From Spirochaetaceae bacterium (GTDB lineage Bacteria > Spirochaetota > Spirochaetia > DSM-2461): a DNA stretch of 10,632 nt. The DNA lies in NCBI GenBank assembly GCA_016342385.1, contig JAEINM010000107.1, positions 1 to 10,632 of the forward strand. Direction: 5' to 3'. The notes under the pieces are model-generated. The model ran no database searches. It was not told the DNA's origin and saw only the letters and a list, made by a program, of their open reading frames with translations. A program made the translations under genes and the position numbers. Shown piece by piece: positions 1-8,175 of this stretch (position 1 is the stretch's first letter; each line of letters opens with the position of its first letter).

Positions 1-3000
1 CTTCTCTACAACGTTCTATTAGTGATCAAGATAAAATTTCTCAGAAAAAGTCCTTATCTAGTCATGAATCGGATCTGATAAGAGAACTCTGGTGTTCAGC
101 TCTGGGATATGAAGATATTGATAATGATGTGAATTTTTTTGATTTAGGTGGAGATTCTTTGATTGCTTCAGGAATTATTGCAGAATTAAATGAAAAGCTT
201 GATATACAATTAAGCCCTTCTTTAATTTACAACTATTCTACAATTAATGATCTGAAAAGTAAGATTAAAGGCTATGTCGCAACTCCTACACTAATAGATA
301 ATAGTCCCGAAGAAGAAATAATTCAAATTGATAGATCTGTTCTCTCTACACAACAGAAAAGGCTTCTGTTTTTACATGAATATGATGTAGAGAAGAAGAA
401 GTATAATCTGGTACATATTATTACGTCCACCGGGAAGATAGATATCAATATACTGACTGAGGCAATGAATATCTTTTTCAAAGAACAGGAGGCATTTTCT
501 ACATACTTTTCTAGGATTTCCGGAGTAGGAATTATGAAGTACGCAGATGATGTAAATGTTCCTATCAATATTATACATTACAATAATTGTTCCGAGCGGA
601 TAGGCCTTGAGATTTTTTCTGAACATATTAAAGAGGAAGTCCAGAAAGTTATGGATTTATATTCCTATCCTTTATGTAAAGTTGAGATACATAAACTGTC
701 AGATATGGATACCCAAATCGCTTTATATACACCTCATATCATCTCTGACGGTTGGTCAGCTGAGATTTTTAGAAGACAATTATGGAAATATTATAATCTC
801 CTGAAAGAAGATAAATCAATTATCTCTACAGGAACTTTTTGCTATTCCGATTATGTTAAATGGGAGCAGAGAAAAAAACAAAATCAAGATGTGGATAATA
901 ATAAGAAATTTTGGAGACAAAAACTTGATGATATCCCATCCTGTCATACCATTCCACTAGATAAGGATCGGAAATCCGATCTCTCTGGTTCTGGTGATAC
1001 AGTTTCTTTTTCTCTCACAGAAGAATTATCAAAGAGGATAAGAGTTTATTGCCGCGATGTAAAGATTACTCCATATAATTTCTTTCTGGGTATTTTGTCT
1101 ATTTTAATCTGGAAATATTCTGGTCAGGATACTGTGGTTATCGGGAGCCCCTATGCCAACCGAGAAAAGACTACTTTTAAAGATATTGTAGGTTTTTTTG
1201 TTAAGACACTACCGTTAAAAATCTCTTTTGATGATCAGAATGGAATTTCTCAATATTTTCAATATGTGAAAGCGACATTTGAAGAAGCGTGGAGTCATTC
1301 TGATATAGAATTGGATGAAATCATTGAATTGTGTAAGACCGAAAGGATTCCTGGTGTTAATCCGATTTTTCAGATAGTTTTTGCCTATCAGAATTTTACA
1401 GATAATAGAATAGAGGATGATTGCAGTTTTCAGTTAGGATTTCCCAATAGAGGTATCTCTGAATTTGATATTTCTTTATATATGAGAGAAGATATTGTCT
1501 TTGAAGGTGGTTTTGAATTTTCAACAGATATATTCTGTACAACCACAATAGAAAGGATGCTTCTGAATTTTAAGAGTATAATTGAATCTATTTTAGAAAG
1601 ACCCAATGTAAAGATGAATAGTATTTCCATAATGAGGTCTGCTGATTGGGAGATGTTAAAAGATGTCAATGATACAGAATCCAAAGAGTATTTAGATAAA
1701 CACTTTTTAGATCTATATGAAGAATCTCTTCAAAAATATGGAAATAATATTGCTATTGAATTTCAAGAAGAAGTAATGACCTATTCGCAATTACATAGAC
1801 GTACTCTTGATATAGCAAAGAGTCTTAAAGAAAAGGGTGTAAGAGCTGGGGATGTTGTTGCAGTATTTTTAAACCGAGGACCCGATTTAATTGCCAGTAT
1901 GTTAGCTGTTTATTGGGTCGGGGGGCAATATCTGCCTATAGATCCACGTGTTCCATCTGAAAGAATGAAGTCTATTTTGGAAGATGCGGTACCACAAGTG
2001 GTTTTGGTCGATGACAGAAGTATATTCAATTTAGATGAGAATAGAACTGTTTCTATTCTTAATCTCAAAGATATTGATTCATCTACCGGTATAGTTTTTA
2101 GTCAAATTGAACCTGTCAAATATGAGATTGCGTACATTATATATACTTCCGGATCAACTGGGAAACCAAAAGGGGCTTTAATTACTCATACAGGACTTGC
2201 CAATACTTTGTTGTATATGAATTCTAAGTTAGGACTTAAGCAAGGTGAGAAGTTTTTAGCTCTAACTTCAGCATCATTTGATTTGAGTCTTATTGAGTTT
2301 TGTTTACCTTTTCTTCAAGGATCTTCTATTCTCATGGTAGATCAATATACTGCCATGGATGGAATGGCCTTAAGTGAAGTTATTAATAGTAAATCTATTA
2401 CTTTTATACAAGCGACACCTACAACTTGGAATATTATAAGAGATGCAGGATGGAAAGGAAACAATAATATTATCGCCATATCTGGTGGTGAAGCATTAGA
2501 TAACAGTCTATCGAGTTATATCAGACAAAATACTAGATTAGCATATAATGGATATGGACCCACTGAGACAGCGATCTATTCATCTTTCAGTCAGATCACC
2601 GATGATGAATGGGAACCAAATATAGGCTTTCCAAATGCCAATGAAGAATATTATGTTGTTGATAAAGCAAAAAAAATCGTTCCACAAGGCATATCTGGAG
2701 AATTATATATTGGTGGTGCCAGTTTGGCTGCAGGCTATTTAAACCGCGATCAATTAACTTCAGAAAAGTTTATTCAGATTGATTTTGATAATGGAAGTCC
2801 TGCAAGGAAGTTGTATAGAACGGGTGATGTTGTTAAACAACTTTCTTCAGGAGCTTTTGTTTATATAGGAAGAACAGATCAGCAAATAAAAATGAGAGGA
2901 TATCGGATAGAACTAGGAGAAATTGAAAAGGAATTCAATTTTATTCCCGAGATAATAGAGTCTATTTGTATCGTTTCTGACCTTGTTCCAAAGAATCCTG

Positions 3001-4280
3001 AGCTGATACTCTTTTATCGCGGAACAAAAAAATTATCTCATTTAGAACTAAACCAGTTGACGAAAAACAGATTACCGGAATATATGATCCCTAAAAAATA
3101 TGTCTATATGGAAGAATTTCCTAAGACACTAAGCGGTAAAATTGATCGGAAAAAGTTAAAAATTCCGGAAACTACTTTCTTAATAGATAACCTGAGAGAA
3201 ATCGTTAGCCCTAGAAATCATCTTGAGAGAATGGCCGTTGAGATATGGCAGGATGTATTGCAGATTCCAGACATAGGTATCAGGGATAATTTCTTCGAAT
3301 TAGGAGGTCATTCTTTATTAACTACTAAATTAATTGATATGATGAATGAAAAACTACATAAAAAAATAAAACTTCGAGACCTTTTTATTCATCCAACTAT
3401 AGAAGAACTATTATCTCTAAATAACTTCTCATATAATAGTTCTGATATTCCATTAATCTTTCCTGTTTCCCAAAATGGAGGTAAAACCCCATTTTTTCTT
3501 GTTGCAGGTGCTTATGTAAACTCATACAAAAATGAAAATGGCCAGAGTAATTATGAACAGGATTTCTTTAGATATTTTAGTAATATTATCCGAATTTTTC
3601 AAAATGAAAGACCATTATTCGGACTAAGACCTCAGGGTGTATTAAAAGGAGAAGATTTTCATCAAAATGTTCAAGAAATGGCGAAGGAATATGTCCTGGA
3701 AATAAAAAAAATACAACCTTCTGGACCATATATTATAGGAGGGGAGTGTGTTGGAGGAAATGTAGCATATGAAATCGTCCAGCAGTTAAAAGCTGATGGG
3801 GAAAATGTAAAAGCTCTCATCTTATTGGACACCGTCCGCAATATAAAAGATTATGAATGGCGTTTTAAATCACATAATAATAAGCAGAGAAATAGAAAGA
3901 TTGTTAAAAACTTTTCAGCTGATATTCGATCAAGTTTTAGAAATAAGGAATTTGATCAAATAGTAAAACATATTAATAATATCAGAAAAATTTACTTACC
4001 GATTGGAAGAAAAGATAGAATGTATAGTAAAAAAACTCTTGAATCATGGGTATATGCAGAAACATTGGCTAAGTATAAACCTGAAAGATATACTGGAAAA
4101 GTTATTCTATTAATAAATGAGGAGTGGAATTCTAATAATCCTAGTCTTAGTTGGGATTCTAAGATCTGTCCTAATCTCTCTAGTTACGAAATACCGGGTA
4201 ATCATCGGACAAGGCTAGGAAATGAAAATCTTGATTATATTGGATCTATCTTACAACGGGAGCTGTCTGATTATCAGTAA
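1..4280 (+). CDS. Non-ribosomal peptide synthetase, C-terminal part (PCP-C-A-PCP-TE), 5' partial
   Basis: Terminal part of a cytoplasmic assembly line that adds one amino acid and releases the peptide. The frame is open from the window edge (first full codon at 3; 1425 residues, numbered from there), and the GTG at 129 lies inside a carrier domain, so it is not the start. PCP1 has FFDLGGDSL with the phosphopantetheine Ser52. The C domain (about 107-530) has LSTQQKRLLFL, PHIISDG (His245, Asp249, Gly250), YSDYVKW and VGFFVKT. The A domain (about 565-1050) has YTSGSTGKPKG, NGYGPTE, YRTGD, GRTDQQIKMRGYRIELGEIE and LSGKIDRKKL (Lys1046). PCP2 has LGGHSL (Ser1104). The thioesterase (from about 1164) has GGECVGG, giving a likely Cys1249-Asp1276-His1401 triad. 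By alignment to GrsA the specificity residues read D-L-I-Q-I-G-G-I-Y-K, which vaguely resembles glycine codes. The final product cannot be predicted. A phosphopantetheinyl transferase must be encoded elsewhere. Confidence 0.97.
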   Translation, partial: SLQRSISDQDKISQKKSLSSHESDLIRELWCSALGYEDIDNDVNFFDLGGDSLIASGIIAELNEKLDIQLSPSLIYNYSTINDLKSKIKGYVATPTLIDNSPEEEIIQIDRSVLSTQQKRLLFLHEYDVEKKKYNLVHIITSTGKIDINILTEAMNIFFKEQEAFSTYFSRISGVGIMKYADDVNVPINIIHYNNCSERIGLEIFSEHIKEEVQKVMDLYSYPLCKVEIHKLSDMDTQIALYTPHIISDGWSAEIFRRQLWKYYNLLKEDKSIISTGTFCYSDYVKWEQRKKQNQDVDNNKKFWRQKLDDIPSCHTIPLDKDRKSDLSGSGDTVSFSLTEELSKRIRVYCRDVKITPYNFFLGILSILIWKYSGQDTVVIGSPYANREKTTFKDIVGFFVKTLPLKISFDDQNGISQYFQYVKATFEEAWSHSDIELDEIIELCKTERIPGVNPIFQIVFAYQNFTDNRIEDDCSFQLGFPNRGISEFDISLYMREDIVFEGGFEFSTDIFCTTTIERMLLNFKSIIESILERPNVKMNSISIMRSADWEMLKDVNDTESKEYLDKHFLDLYEESLQKYGNNIAIEFQEEVMTYSQLHRRTLDIAKSLKEKGVRAGDVVAVFLNRGPDLIASMLAVYWVGGQYLPIDPRVPSERMKSILEDAVPQVVLVDDRSIFNLDENRTVSILNLKDIDSSTGIVFSQIEPVKYEIAYIIYTSGSTGKPKGALITHTGLANTLLYMNSKLGLKQGEKFLALTSASFDLSLIEFCLPFLQGSSILMVDQYTAMDGMALSEVINSKSITFIQATPTTWNIIRDAGWKGNNNIIAISGGEALDNSLSSYIRQNTRLAYNGYGPTETAIYSSFSQITDDEWEPNIGFPNANEEYYVVDKAKKIVPQGISGELYIGGASLAAGYLNRDQLTSEKFIQIDFDNGSPARKLYRTGDVVKQLSSGAFVYIGRTDQQIKMRGYRIELGEIEKEFNFIPEIIESICIVSDLVPKNPELILFYRGTKKLSHLELNQLTKNRLPEYMIPKKYVYMEEFPKTLSGKIDRKKLKIPETTFLIDNLREIVSPRNHLERMAVEIWQDVLQIPDIGIRDNFFELGGHSLLTTKLIDMMNEKLHKKIKLRDLFIHPTIEELLSLNNFSYNSSDIPLIFPVSQNGGKTPFFLVAGAYVNSYKNENGQSNYEQDFFRYFSNIIRIFQNERPLFGLRPQGVLKGEDFHQNVQEMAKEYVLEIKKIQPSGPYIIGGECVGGNVAYEIVQQLKADGENVKALILLDTVRNIKDYEWRFKSHNNKQRNRKIVKNFSADIRSSFRNKEFDQIVKHINNIRKIYLPIGRKDRMYSKKTLESWVYAETLAKYKPERYTGKVILLINEEWNSNNPSLSWDSKICPNLSSYEIPGNHRTRLGNENLDYIGSILQRELSDYQ

Positions 4281-5220
4281 TAAAATTTATAATGTATGGC
4301 CAGTTAAAAACATTATGACCTCCTTTCAATGGGTCAAAAGTTACAGGATTCTGGATCTCTATTAATTTATTATATAGTGATAAGGAACCTTCCATAAGAG
4401 CAAATGGATCATTAATTCCACAACTAATATACGTTTCAGGATATATAATATTGGGACGTTCCAGTAGTGGTATAAAATCCTGATTGTTCCAATTTTGTTC
4501 CGTTATGTATTTAGCCTTCTGTTTTTCAAAAATATCAAGAACTCGATCTTCTATATAACCAGTACCAGTAATCATCTGCTTCACACGGGATTTTAGAGAA
4601 CCATATTTCATTTCAGCCTTAAGTGCAAACTCCTTTTTTACGTTTATTGAAGCAAAAGGTGATATGGGCAAATATGAAGGTGAGAGTATTAGTACTTTGT
4701 GATATGTTTCAGGGTACCTAAAAGCTGCTTGGGCAGCATTGTGGCCTCCCATTGAATGACCCATAATCATTACTTTACTATCAGTATCTGAAAATGGGGG
4801 TATTATTTCCTGAGAAATCAATCTATGAAAAATAGATACTGGGATATGAAGAGTCTCTGTGTCGGGTAATTTATTAAAAGTCAGGAGCCAGTAGGGACCA
4901 AATGAAATGCTAATTATAGTTGATGGTCCATCGGGATGATTCAGTAATTCATTTATTTCATCAGGATTACTCTTGAAAATGGATTTTGAATCCCCTCCTG
5001 CTCCATGAAGATAAATCAAAATTGATGCTTTATCTTTTTGTGGATCAGTTACAAACGAATATGTACAATTATAACTGGAATCTTTAATAGTCTGTGTCAC
5101 AATATCTGTATACAAAAGTGTAGATCCGTTCTCATGTTCACAACCCATAATTATAAATAATAGAATAAAAACACCAATTAAAGCATAACTATTAGGTTCT
5201 TTTAATATAGAAAATTTCAT
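4246..5220 (-). CDS. Alpha/beta-hydrolase lipoprotein, putative esterase
   Basis: A 324-residue secreted hydrolase, probably membrane-anchored. The N-terminus has a hydrophobic segment (about 12-25) ending in the lipobox I-M-G-C with Cys27, followed by Glu28, so lipidation and export are likely. The fold is that of the esterase-D / PHB-depolymerase-like group: an oxyanion motif LHGAGG (71-76), a nucleophile elbow GHSMGG (Ser156), an acid in CGINDPF (Asp271) and a base in KGGHNVF (His302). All three catalytic residues are present and the length is normal. Substrate is not evident; carboxyl esters of polymers, siderophores or peptides are all possible. The ATG at 5220 is chosen because it gives the signal peptide, although no strong Shine-Dalgarno precedes it. 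It converges on the NRPS and overlaps its 3' end by 35 bp, so the two genes are transcribed against each other and are not an operon. Confidence 0.86.
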   Translation of the reverse strand: MKFSILKEPNSYALIGVFILLFIIMGCEHENGSTLLYTDIVTQTIKDSSYNCTYSFVTDPQKDKASILIYLHGAGGDSKSIFKSNPDEINELLNHPDGPSTIISISFGPYWLLTFNKLPDTETLHIPVSIFHRLISQEIIPPFSDTDSKVMIMGHSMGGHNAAQAAFRYPETYHKVLILSPSYLPISPFASINVKKEFALKAEMKYGSLKSRVKQMITGTGYIEDRVLDIFEKQKAKYITEQNWNNQDFIPLLERPNIIYPETYISCGINDPFALMEGSLSLYNKLIEIQNPVTFDPLKGGHNVFNWPYIINFITDNQTAPVVR

Positions 5221-5255
5221 TTTTAAAAAATCCGATATAGTGCAAAATATGAGTA

Positions 5256-5284
5256 ATTGTTGTCTATATTAATATGTCTGTCAA
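5256..5284 (-). promoter_or_regulatory. Candidate sigma-70-type promoter for the lipoprotein esterase
   Basis: On the minus strand a perfect TTGACA (5284-5279) is followed after 17 bp by AACAAT (5261-5256), which matches TATAAT at four of six positions. It lies about 35 bp upstream of the ATG at 5220. The -10 match is modest and the region is AT-rich, so a chance occurrence is quite possible. Confidence 0.3.
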
Positions 5285-5574
5285 GATCATTTCTATTCAC
5301 TGGCTTTAGGTAGAGATTTTAGCATGAGCTCATCTTTTCTTGTTTTTTTTTGTGAGAAAACTGTTTGGAAGACTTTTGATTCTGGGAAATGAACTAGAAT
5401 TCAAGGCGAAAAAGATGTAATATATGATATGTAGATTTATACAGATAAGAGATTAATAATTATAGATTGAATAATTCCAAAATTACTTGTGATAGATATT
5501 TAAATATAAAATCATTCTTAGTATTTCCCGGTAAAAGGCTTATATTCTTGTTATTTCTGTTGTATATGACATCG

Positions 5575-5580
5575 AAGGAG
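5575..5580 (+). promoter_or_regulatory. Ribosome binding site AAGGAG that fixes a TTG start
   Basis: AAGGAG is separated by 8 nt from the TTG at 5589. This strong Shine-Dalgarno, and the way the resulting N-terminus MLFNSLDF matches the usual start of AlgI-type proteins, decide the non-ATG start of the MBOAT gene. Confidence 0.88.
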
Positions 5581-5588
5581 ACACAAAG

Positions 5589-7037
5589 TTGTTATTTAAT
5601 TCTTTAGATTTTGCTATTTTTTTACCTATCGTCTTTGTCCTCTATTGGCTAATTAAACAGGATTATTTAAAGATTCAAAATCTTTTATTAGTATTTGCAA
5701 GTTATATTTTTTATGGTTGGTGGGACTGGCGATTTCTTTTCCTGATTTTATTTTCCACACTAGTTGATTATTTTGTAGGAATTGGTCTTTTAAATGAAGA
5801 GAATCCTATAAAAAGAAAATTGTTATTATTTGTAAGTATCATAGTCAATTTAGGCTTTCTTGGTGTATTTAAATACTATAATTTCTTTATTGAAAATTTT
5901 AATACTGCTTTTTCATTTTTCGGTAAAGAAATCAATATTTATACCTTAAGTATCATCTTGCCGGTTGGAATCAGTTTTTATACCTTTCAAACATTGAGCT
6001 ATTCAATTGATGTTTATAGAAAGAAAATGAATCCAACAAAAGATTTTATCGCCTTTGCCGCTTTTGTCAGTTTTTTTCCACAGCTTGTTGCTGGTCCTAT
6101 AGAGAGGGCAACACACCTGCTGCCTCAGTTCTACCATAAAAGGATTTTTGACTATAATAAAGCTGTAGATGGTTGCAGACAAATCCTATGGGGATTATTT
6201 AAAAAAATAGTAATTGCTGATAATTGTGCCAAATATGCAAATCTGATCTTTAATAATTCAGACAACTATACAGGAAGTGCACTTATATTAGGGGCATTAT
6301 TTTTCTCTTTTCAGATCTATGGAGATTTTTCTGGTTATTCCGATATTGCCATTGGAACTTCAAGATTATTTGGTTTTGATCTTATGAAGAATTTTGCTTT
6401 CCCCTATTTTTCTAGAGATATTGCAGAGTTCTGGCGGAGATGGCATATTTCTTTGTCAACATGGTTTCGTGACTACATTTATATACCTTTAGGAGGTAGT
6501 CGGTGTTCTCTATGGAAGAAAATCAGAAATATCTTTTTGATCTTTGTTGTAAGTGGTTTCTGGCATGGAGCAAATTGGACTTTTATTGTGTGGGGATTCC
6601 TGAATGCTGTGTACTTCTTACCATTAATGTTGGCAAAAAAGAATAGAGATAATTTCGAAACAGTTGCCATAGGAAAATTCTTTCCCAATATACAGGAACT
6701 TTTTTCTATGATAATAACATTCAGTTTGACTGTCTTTGCCTGGATTTTTTTTAGAGCAAAGGATTTAAATCATGCTTTTCGTTATATTTCAGGAATCTTT
6801 TCAAAAAGCTTATTCTCGATTCCCAATTTATATGATCAAAGAAGTGTTCTCGTTTTAGTAATAACTTTATTTGTTTTTTTATTTATAGAATGGATTGGTA
6901 GAAATGATGAGTATGCCATTGAAAAGATAGCAATAAAAACACATCTCATTTTCAGATGGTCTTTTTATTATTTGATAATGTTCTCTCTGTTCCTCTTTAC
7001 TGGTCAGGAACAACAATTCATTTATTTTCAGTTTTAA
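5589..7037 (+). CDS. MBOAT-family O-acyltransferase, AlgI-like
   Basis: A 482-residue polytopic inner-membrane protein expected to move an acyl (usually acetyl) group across the membrane for O-acylation of an exported polysaccharide or other cell-envelope polymer. Translation starts at TTG with a strong ribosome site 8 nt upstream. Family features seen in order are the N-terminal MLFNSLDFAIFLPIVFVLYW, PQLVAGPIER (about 164-173), YGDFSGYSDIAIG (from 244), the signature EFWRRWHISLSTWFRDY followed by IPLGG (about 279-302, including His286), and SGFWHGANW with His326, the position of the catalytic His of AlgI. Many hydrophobic segments span the whole length, as expected. The next gene begins 9 bp after its stop and encodes an AlgX/AlgJ-type partner, so the two probably work as a pair, as AlgI does with AlgJ/AlgX. 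Substrate is unknown: no alginate or cellulose synthase gene is in the window. Confidence 0.95.
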   Translation: MLFNSLDFAIFLPIVFVLYWLIKQDYLKIQNLLLVFASYIFYGWWDWRFLFLILFSTLVDYFVGIGLLNEENPIKRKLLLFVSIIVNLGFLGVFKYYNFFIENFNTAFSFFGKEINIYTLSIILPVGISFYTFQTLSYSIDVYRKKMNPTKDFIAFAAFVSFFPQLVAGPIERATHLLPQFYHKRIFDYNKAVDGCRQILWGLFKKIVIADNCAKYANLIFNNSDNYTGSALILGALFFSFQIYGDFSGYSDIAIGTSRLFGFDLMKNFAFPYFSRDIAEFWRRWHISLSTWFRDYIYIPLGGSRCSLWKKIRNIFLIFVVSGFWHGANWTFIVWGFLNAVYFLPLMLAKKNRDNFETVAIGKFFPNIQELFSMIITFSLTVFAWIFFRAKDLNHAFRYISGIFSKSLFSIPNLYDQRSVLVLVITLFVFLFIEWIGRNDEYAIEKIAIKTHLIFRWSFYYLIMFSLFLFTGQEQQFIYFQF

Positions 7038-7046
7038 TGAGGTTTT

Positions 7047-8072
7047 ATGAAGATATTTATAAATCGATTATTTAGATTTTCTTTCTTTCCATTGCTTTTG
7101 TTTACATTATTTGTTATTCCAAATATATTCTTCTCTGAAAGATTTACATTCCGTTCTTGGGAAAATCTACATTGGTACAAACAACCAGAGGGATTCATGG
7201 GTAGATTCTATCCCAATCAATCAATATACCGTACAGAATATGGGGATCTTGGACATGATACTCAATTTGCTGTCTCTAAGGAATCAATATGGATCACTGA
7301 TCAATTGGGATTTCGCAATTATGATATTCCTTCAAAAATGGATATATTAATTGTTGGTGATTCTTATGCAAATGGATGTTCTGTCAGTCAGGATGAAACA
7401 TTATCATCTCAGATAAAAAAACTTTCCGGCCTACAAACCTATCAGATGATGATCGGTCTGGATAAGACTCTGTTCATGATAGAAACAAAAAAAATCCCGA
7501 AACCTTCAGTCATTATTTACAATATTGTTGAGAGAAATATTCTTGAAATACAATTTACAGAAAAAACAAGACCATCTTATTCATTAGATAAAAATATAAA
7601 TGATTTTGATATTTTTAAAGATAAAGTCCAAAAAAATGTGTTTATGAATAGGTTTATTTCTATTCTCAATCCAAATCCATTAGGTATACAATCCTCAATA
7701 AATCCTAAGTACTTTTTCCTGGAAGGAGAAAATGCACTAATATCATTAAAGAATGATCAGATAGATTCTATTACATTATCTCTGTCCCATTATCGCCAGG
7801 TCTTACAAGATAGGGGTATTAAGTTCTTATTTCTTCCAGTTCCTAACAAAGAAACTATTTACTATGATTTTGTACCATTACAGTCTCAACCAATATCTTT
7901 ACACCAACTTTATACCGATTTAGAGAAAAGCGGTATCAATTATATAAATCTATTAGATGTATATAATAGTAATAAAGATAAAACTTTACTTTATCACTTT
8001 GATGATTCTCATTGGAACTCAACAGCCATCAAAATAGCAGCTGATGAAGTAATAAACTCTCAAATTTTTTAG
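7047..8072 (+). CDS. AlgX/AlgJ-like SGNH-fold protein, putative O-acetyltransferase partner of MBOAT
   Basis: A 341-residue protein with one N-terminal hydrophobic segment (about 9-28, a signal anchor or signal peptide), so the rest is probably periplasmic. It shows the SGNH blocks: ILIVGDSYANG with nucleophile Ser106, a middle strand with PSVIIYNIVERN of the type found in the AlgX/AlgJ group, and the C-terminal DDSHWN with Asp320 and His322, matching the DxHW of AlgX. In known systems the MBOAT protein exports the acetyl group and the SGNH protein transfers it to the polymer; that role is inferred here. Its ATG lies 9 bp after the stop of the MBOAT gene, with a weak TGAGG ribosome site overlapping the gap, indicating one operon. 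The downstream gene is convergent, so the operon ends here. No polysaccharide-binding module is recognisable after the SGNH part. Confidence 0.86.
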   Translation: MKIFINRLFRFSFFPLLLFTLFVIPNIFFSERFTFRSWENLHWYKQPEGFMGRFYPNQSIYRTEYGDLGHDTQFAVSKESIWITDQLGFRNYDIPSKMDILIVGDSYANGCSVSQDETLSSQIKKLSGLQTYQMMIGLDKTLFMIETKKIPKPSVIIYNIVERNILEIQFTEKTRPSYSLDKNINDFDIFKDKVQKNVFMNRFISILNPNPLGIQSSINPKYFFLEGENALISLKNDQIDSITLSLSHYRQVLQDRGIKFLFLPVPNKETIYYDFVPLQSQPISLHQLYTDLEKSGINYINLLDVYNSNKDKTLLYHFDDSHWNSTAIKIAADEVINSQIF

Positions 8073-8120
8073 TAGATATATGGGATTATCTAAAAGTTAG
8101 AATATTATCAATAAAATGAT

Positions 8121-8141
8121 AAATAGTGTATAGAACTATTT
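8121..8141. repeat. Short inverted repeat between convergent genes, possible weak terminator
   Basis: AAATAGT (8121-8127) and ACTATTT (8135-8141) form a perfect 7-bp stem with a 7-nt loop in the 103-bp gap between the SGNH gene and the convergent acyltransferase. On the minus strand it is followed by the T-rich ATCATTTTATT, so it could help terminate the acyltransferase transcript. The stem is AT-rich and weak; a role is uncertain. Confidence 0.3.
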
Positions 8142-8175
8142 CGGGTATAAAACAAAATTAAGATAATTGACAATT

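Larger units (their letters stand above)
5221..5588. other. Divergent intergenic region, 368 bp, no gene
   Basis: This AT-rich spacer separates the divergently transcribed esterase and MBOAT genes and must hold both promoters. Visible items are the candidate minus-strand TTGACA near 5284, a 10-bp palindrome ATGAGCTCAT (5324-5333), a run of nine T (5343-5351), and the MBOAT ribosome site at 5575-5580. No convincing plus-strand promoter was found. No RNA gene, riboswitch-like structure or credible small gene is seen. The only short plus-strand frame noticed (5324-5392, 22 codons) has no convincing ribosome site. Confidence 0.7.

Noticed and set aside
129..131. GTG that could be taken as the start of the NRPS gene
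   Set aside because: It lies inside the carrier-domain motif (the V before NFFDLGGDSL), the frame is open back to the window edge, and the upstream residues fit the preceding PCP helix.
323..804. Small frames on both strands inside the first C domain
   Set aside because: They overlap the conserved NRPS coding sequence, lack family features, and look like chance frames in AT-rich coding DNA.
5324..5333. Palindrome ATGAGCTCAT as a possible operator
   Set aside because: It is only 10 bp, occurs once, is not placed over an identifiable promoter, and no regulator gene is nearby.
5324..5392. 22-codon plus-strand frame in the intergenic region
   Set aside because: No convincing ribosome site, no recognisable peptide type, and short frames of this size are expected by chance.
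6479..6688. 69-codon minus-strand frame inside the MBOAT gene
   Set aside because: It is antisense to the most conserved MBOAT motifs and has no domain or ribosome-site support.
7111..7350. 79-codon plus-strand frame inside the SGNH gene
   Set aside because: It is an alternative frame of a well-supported gene with no independent evidence.
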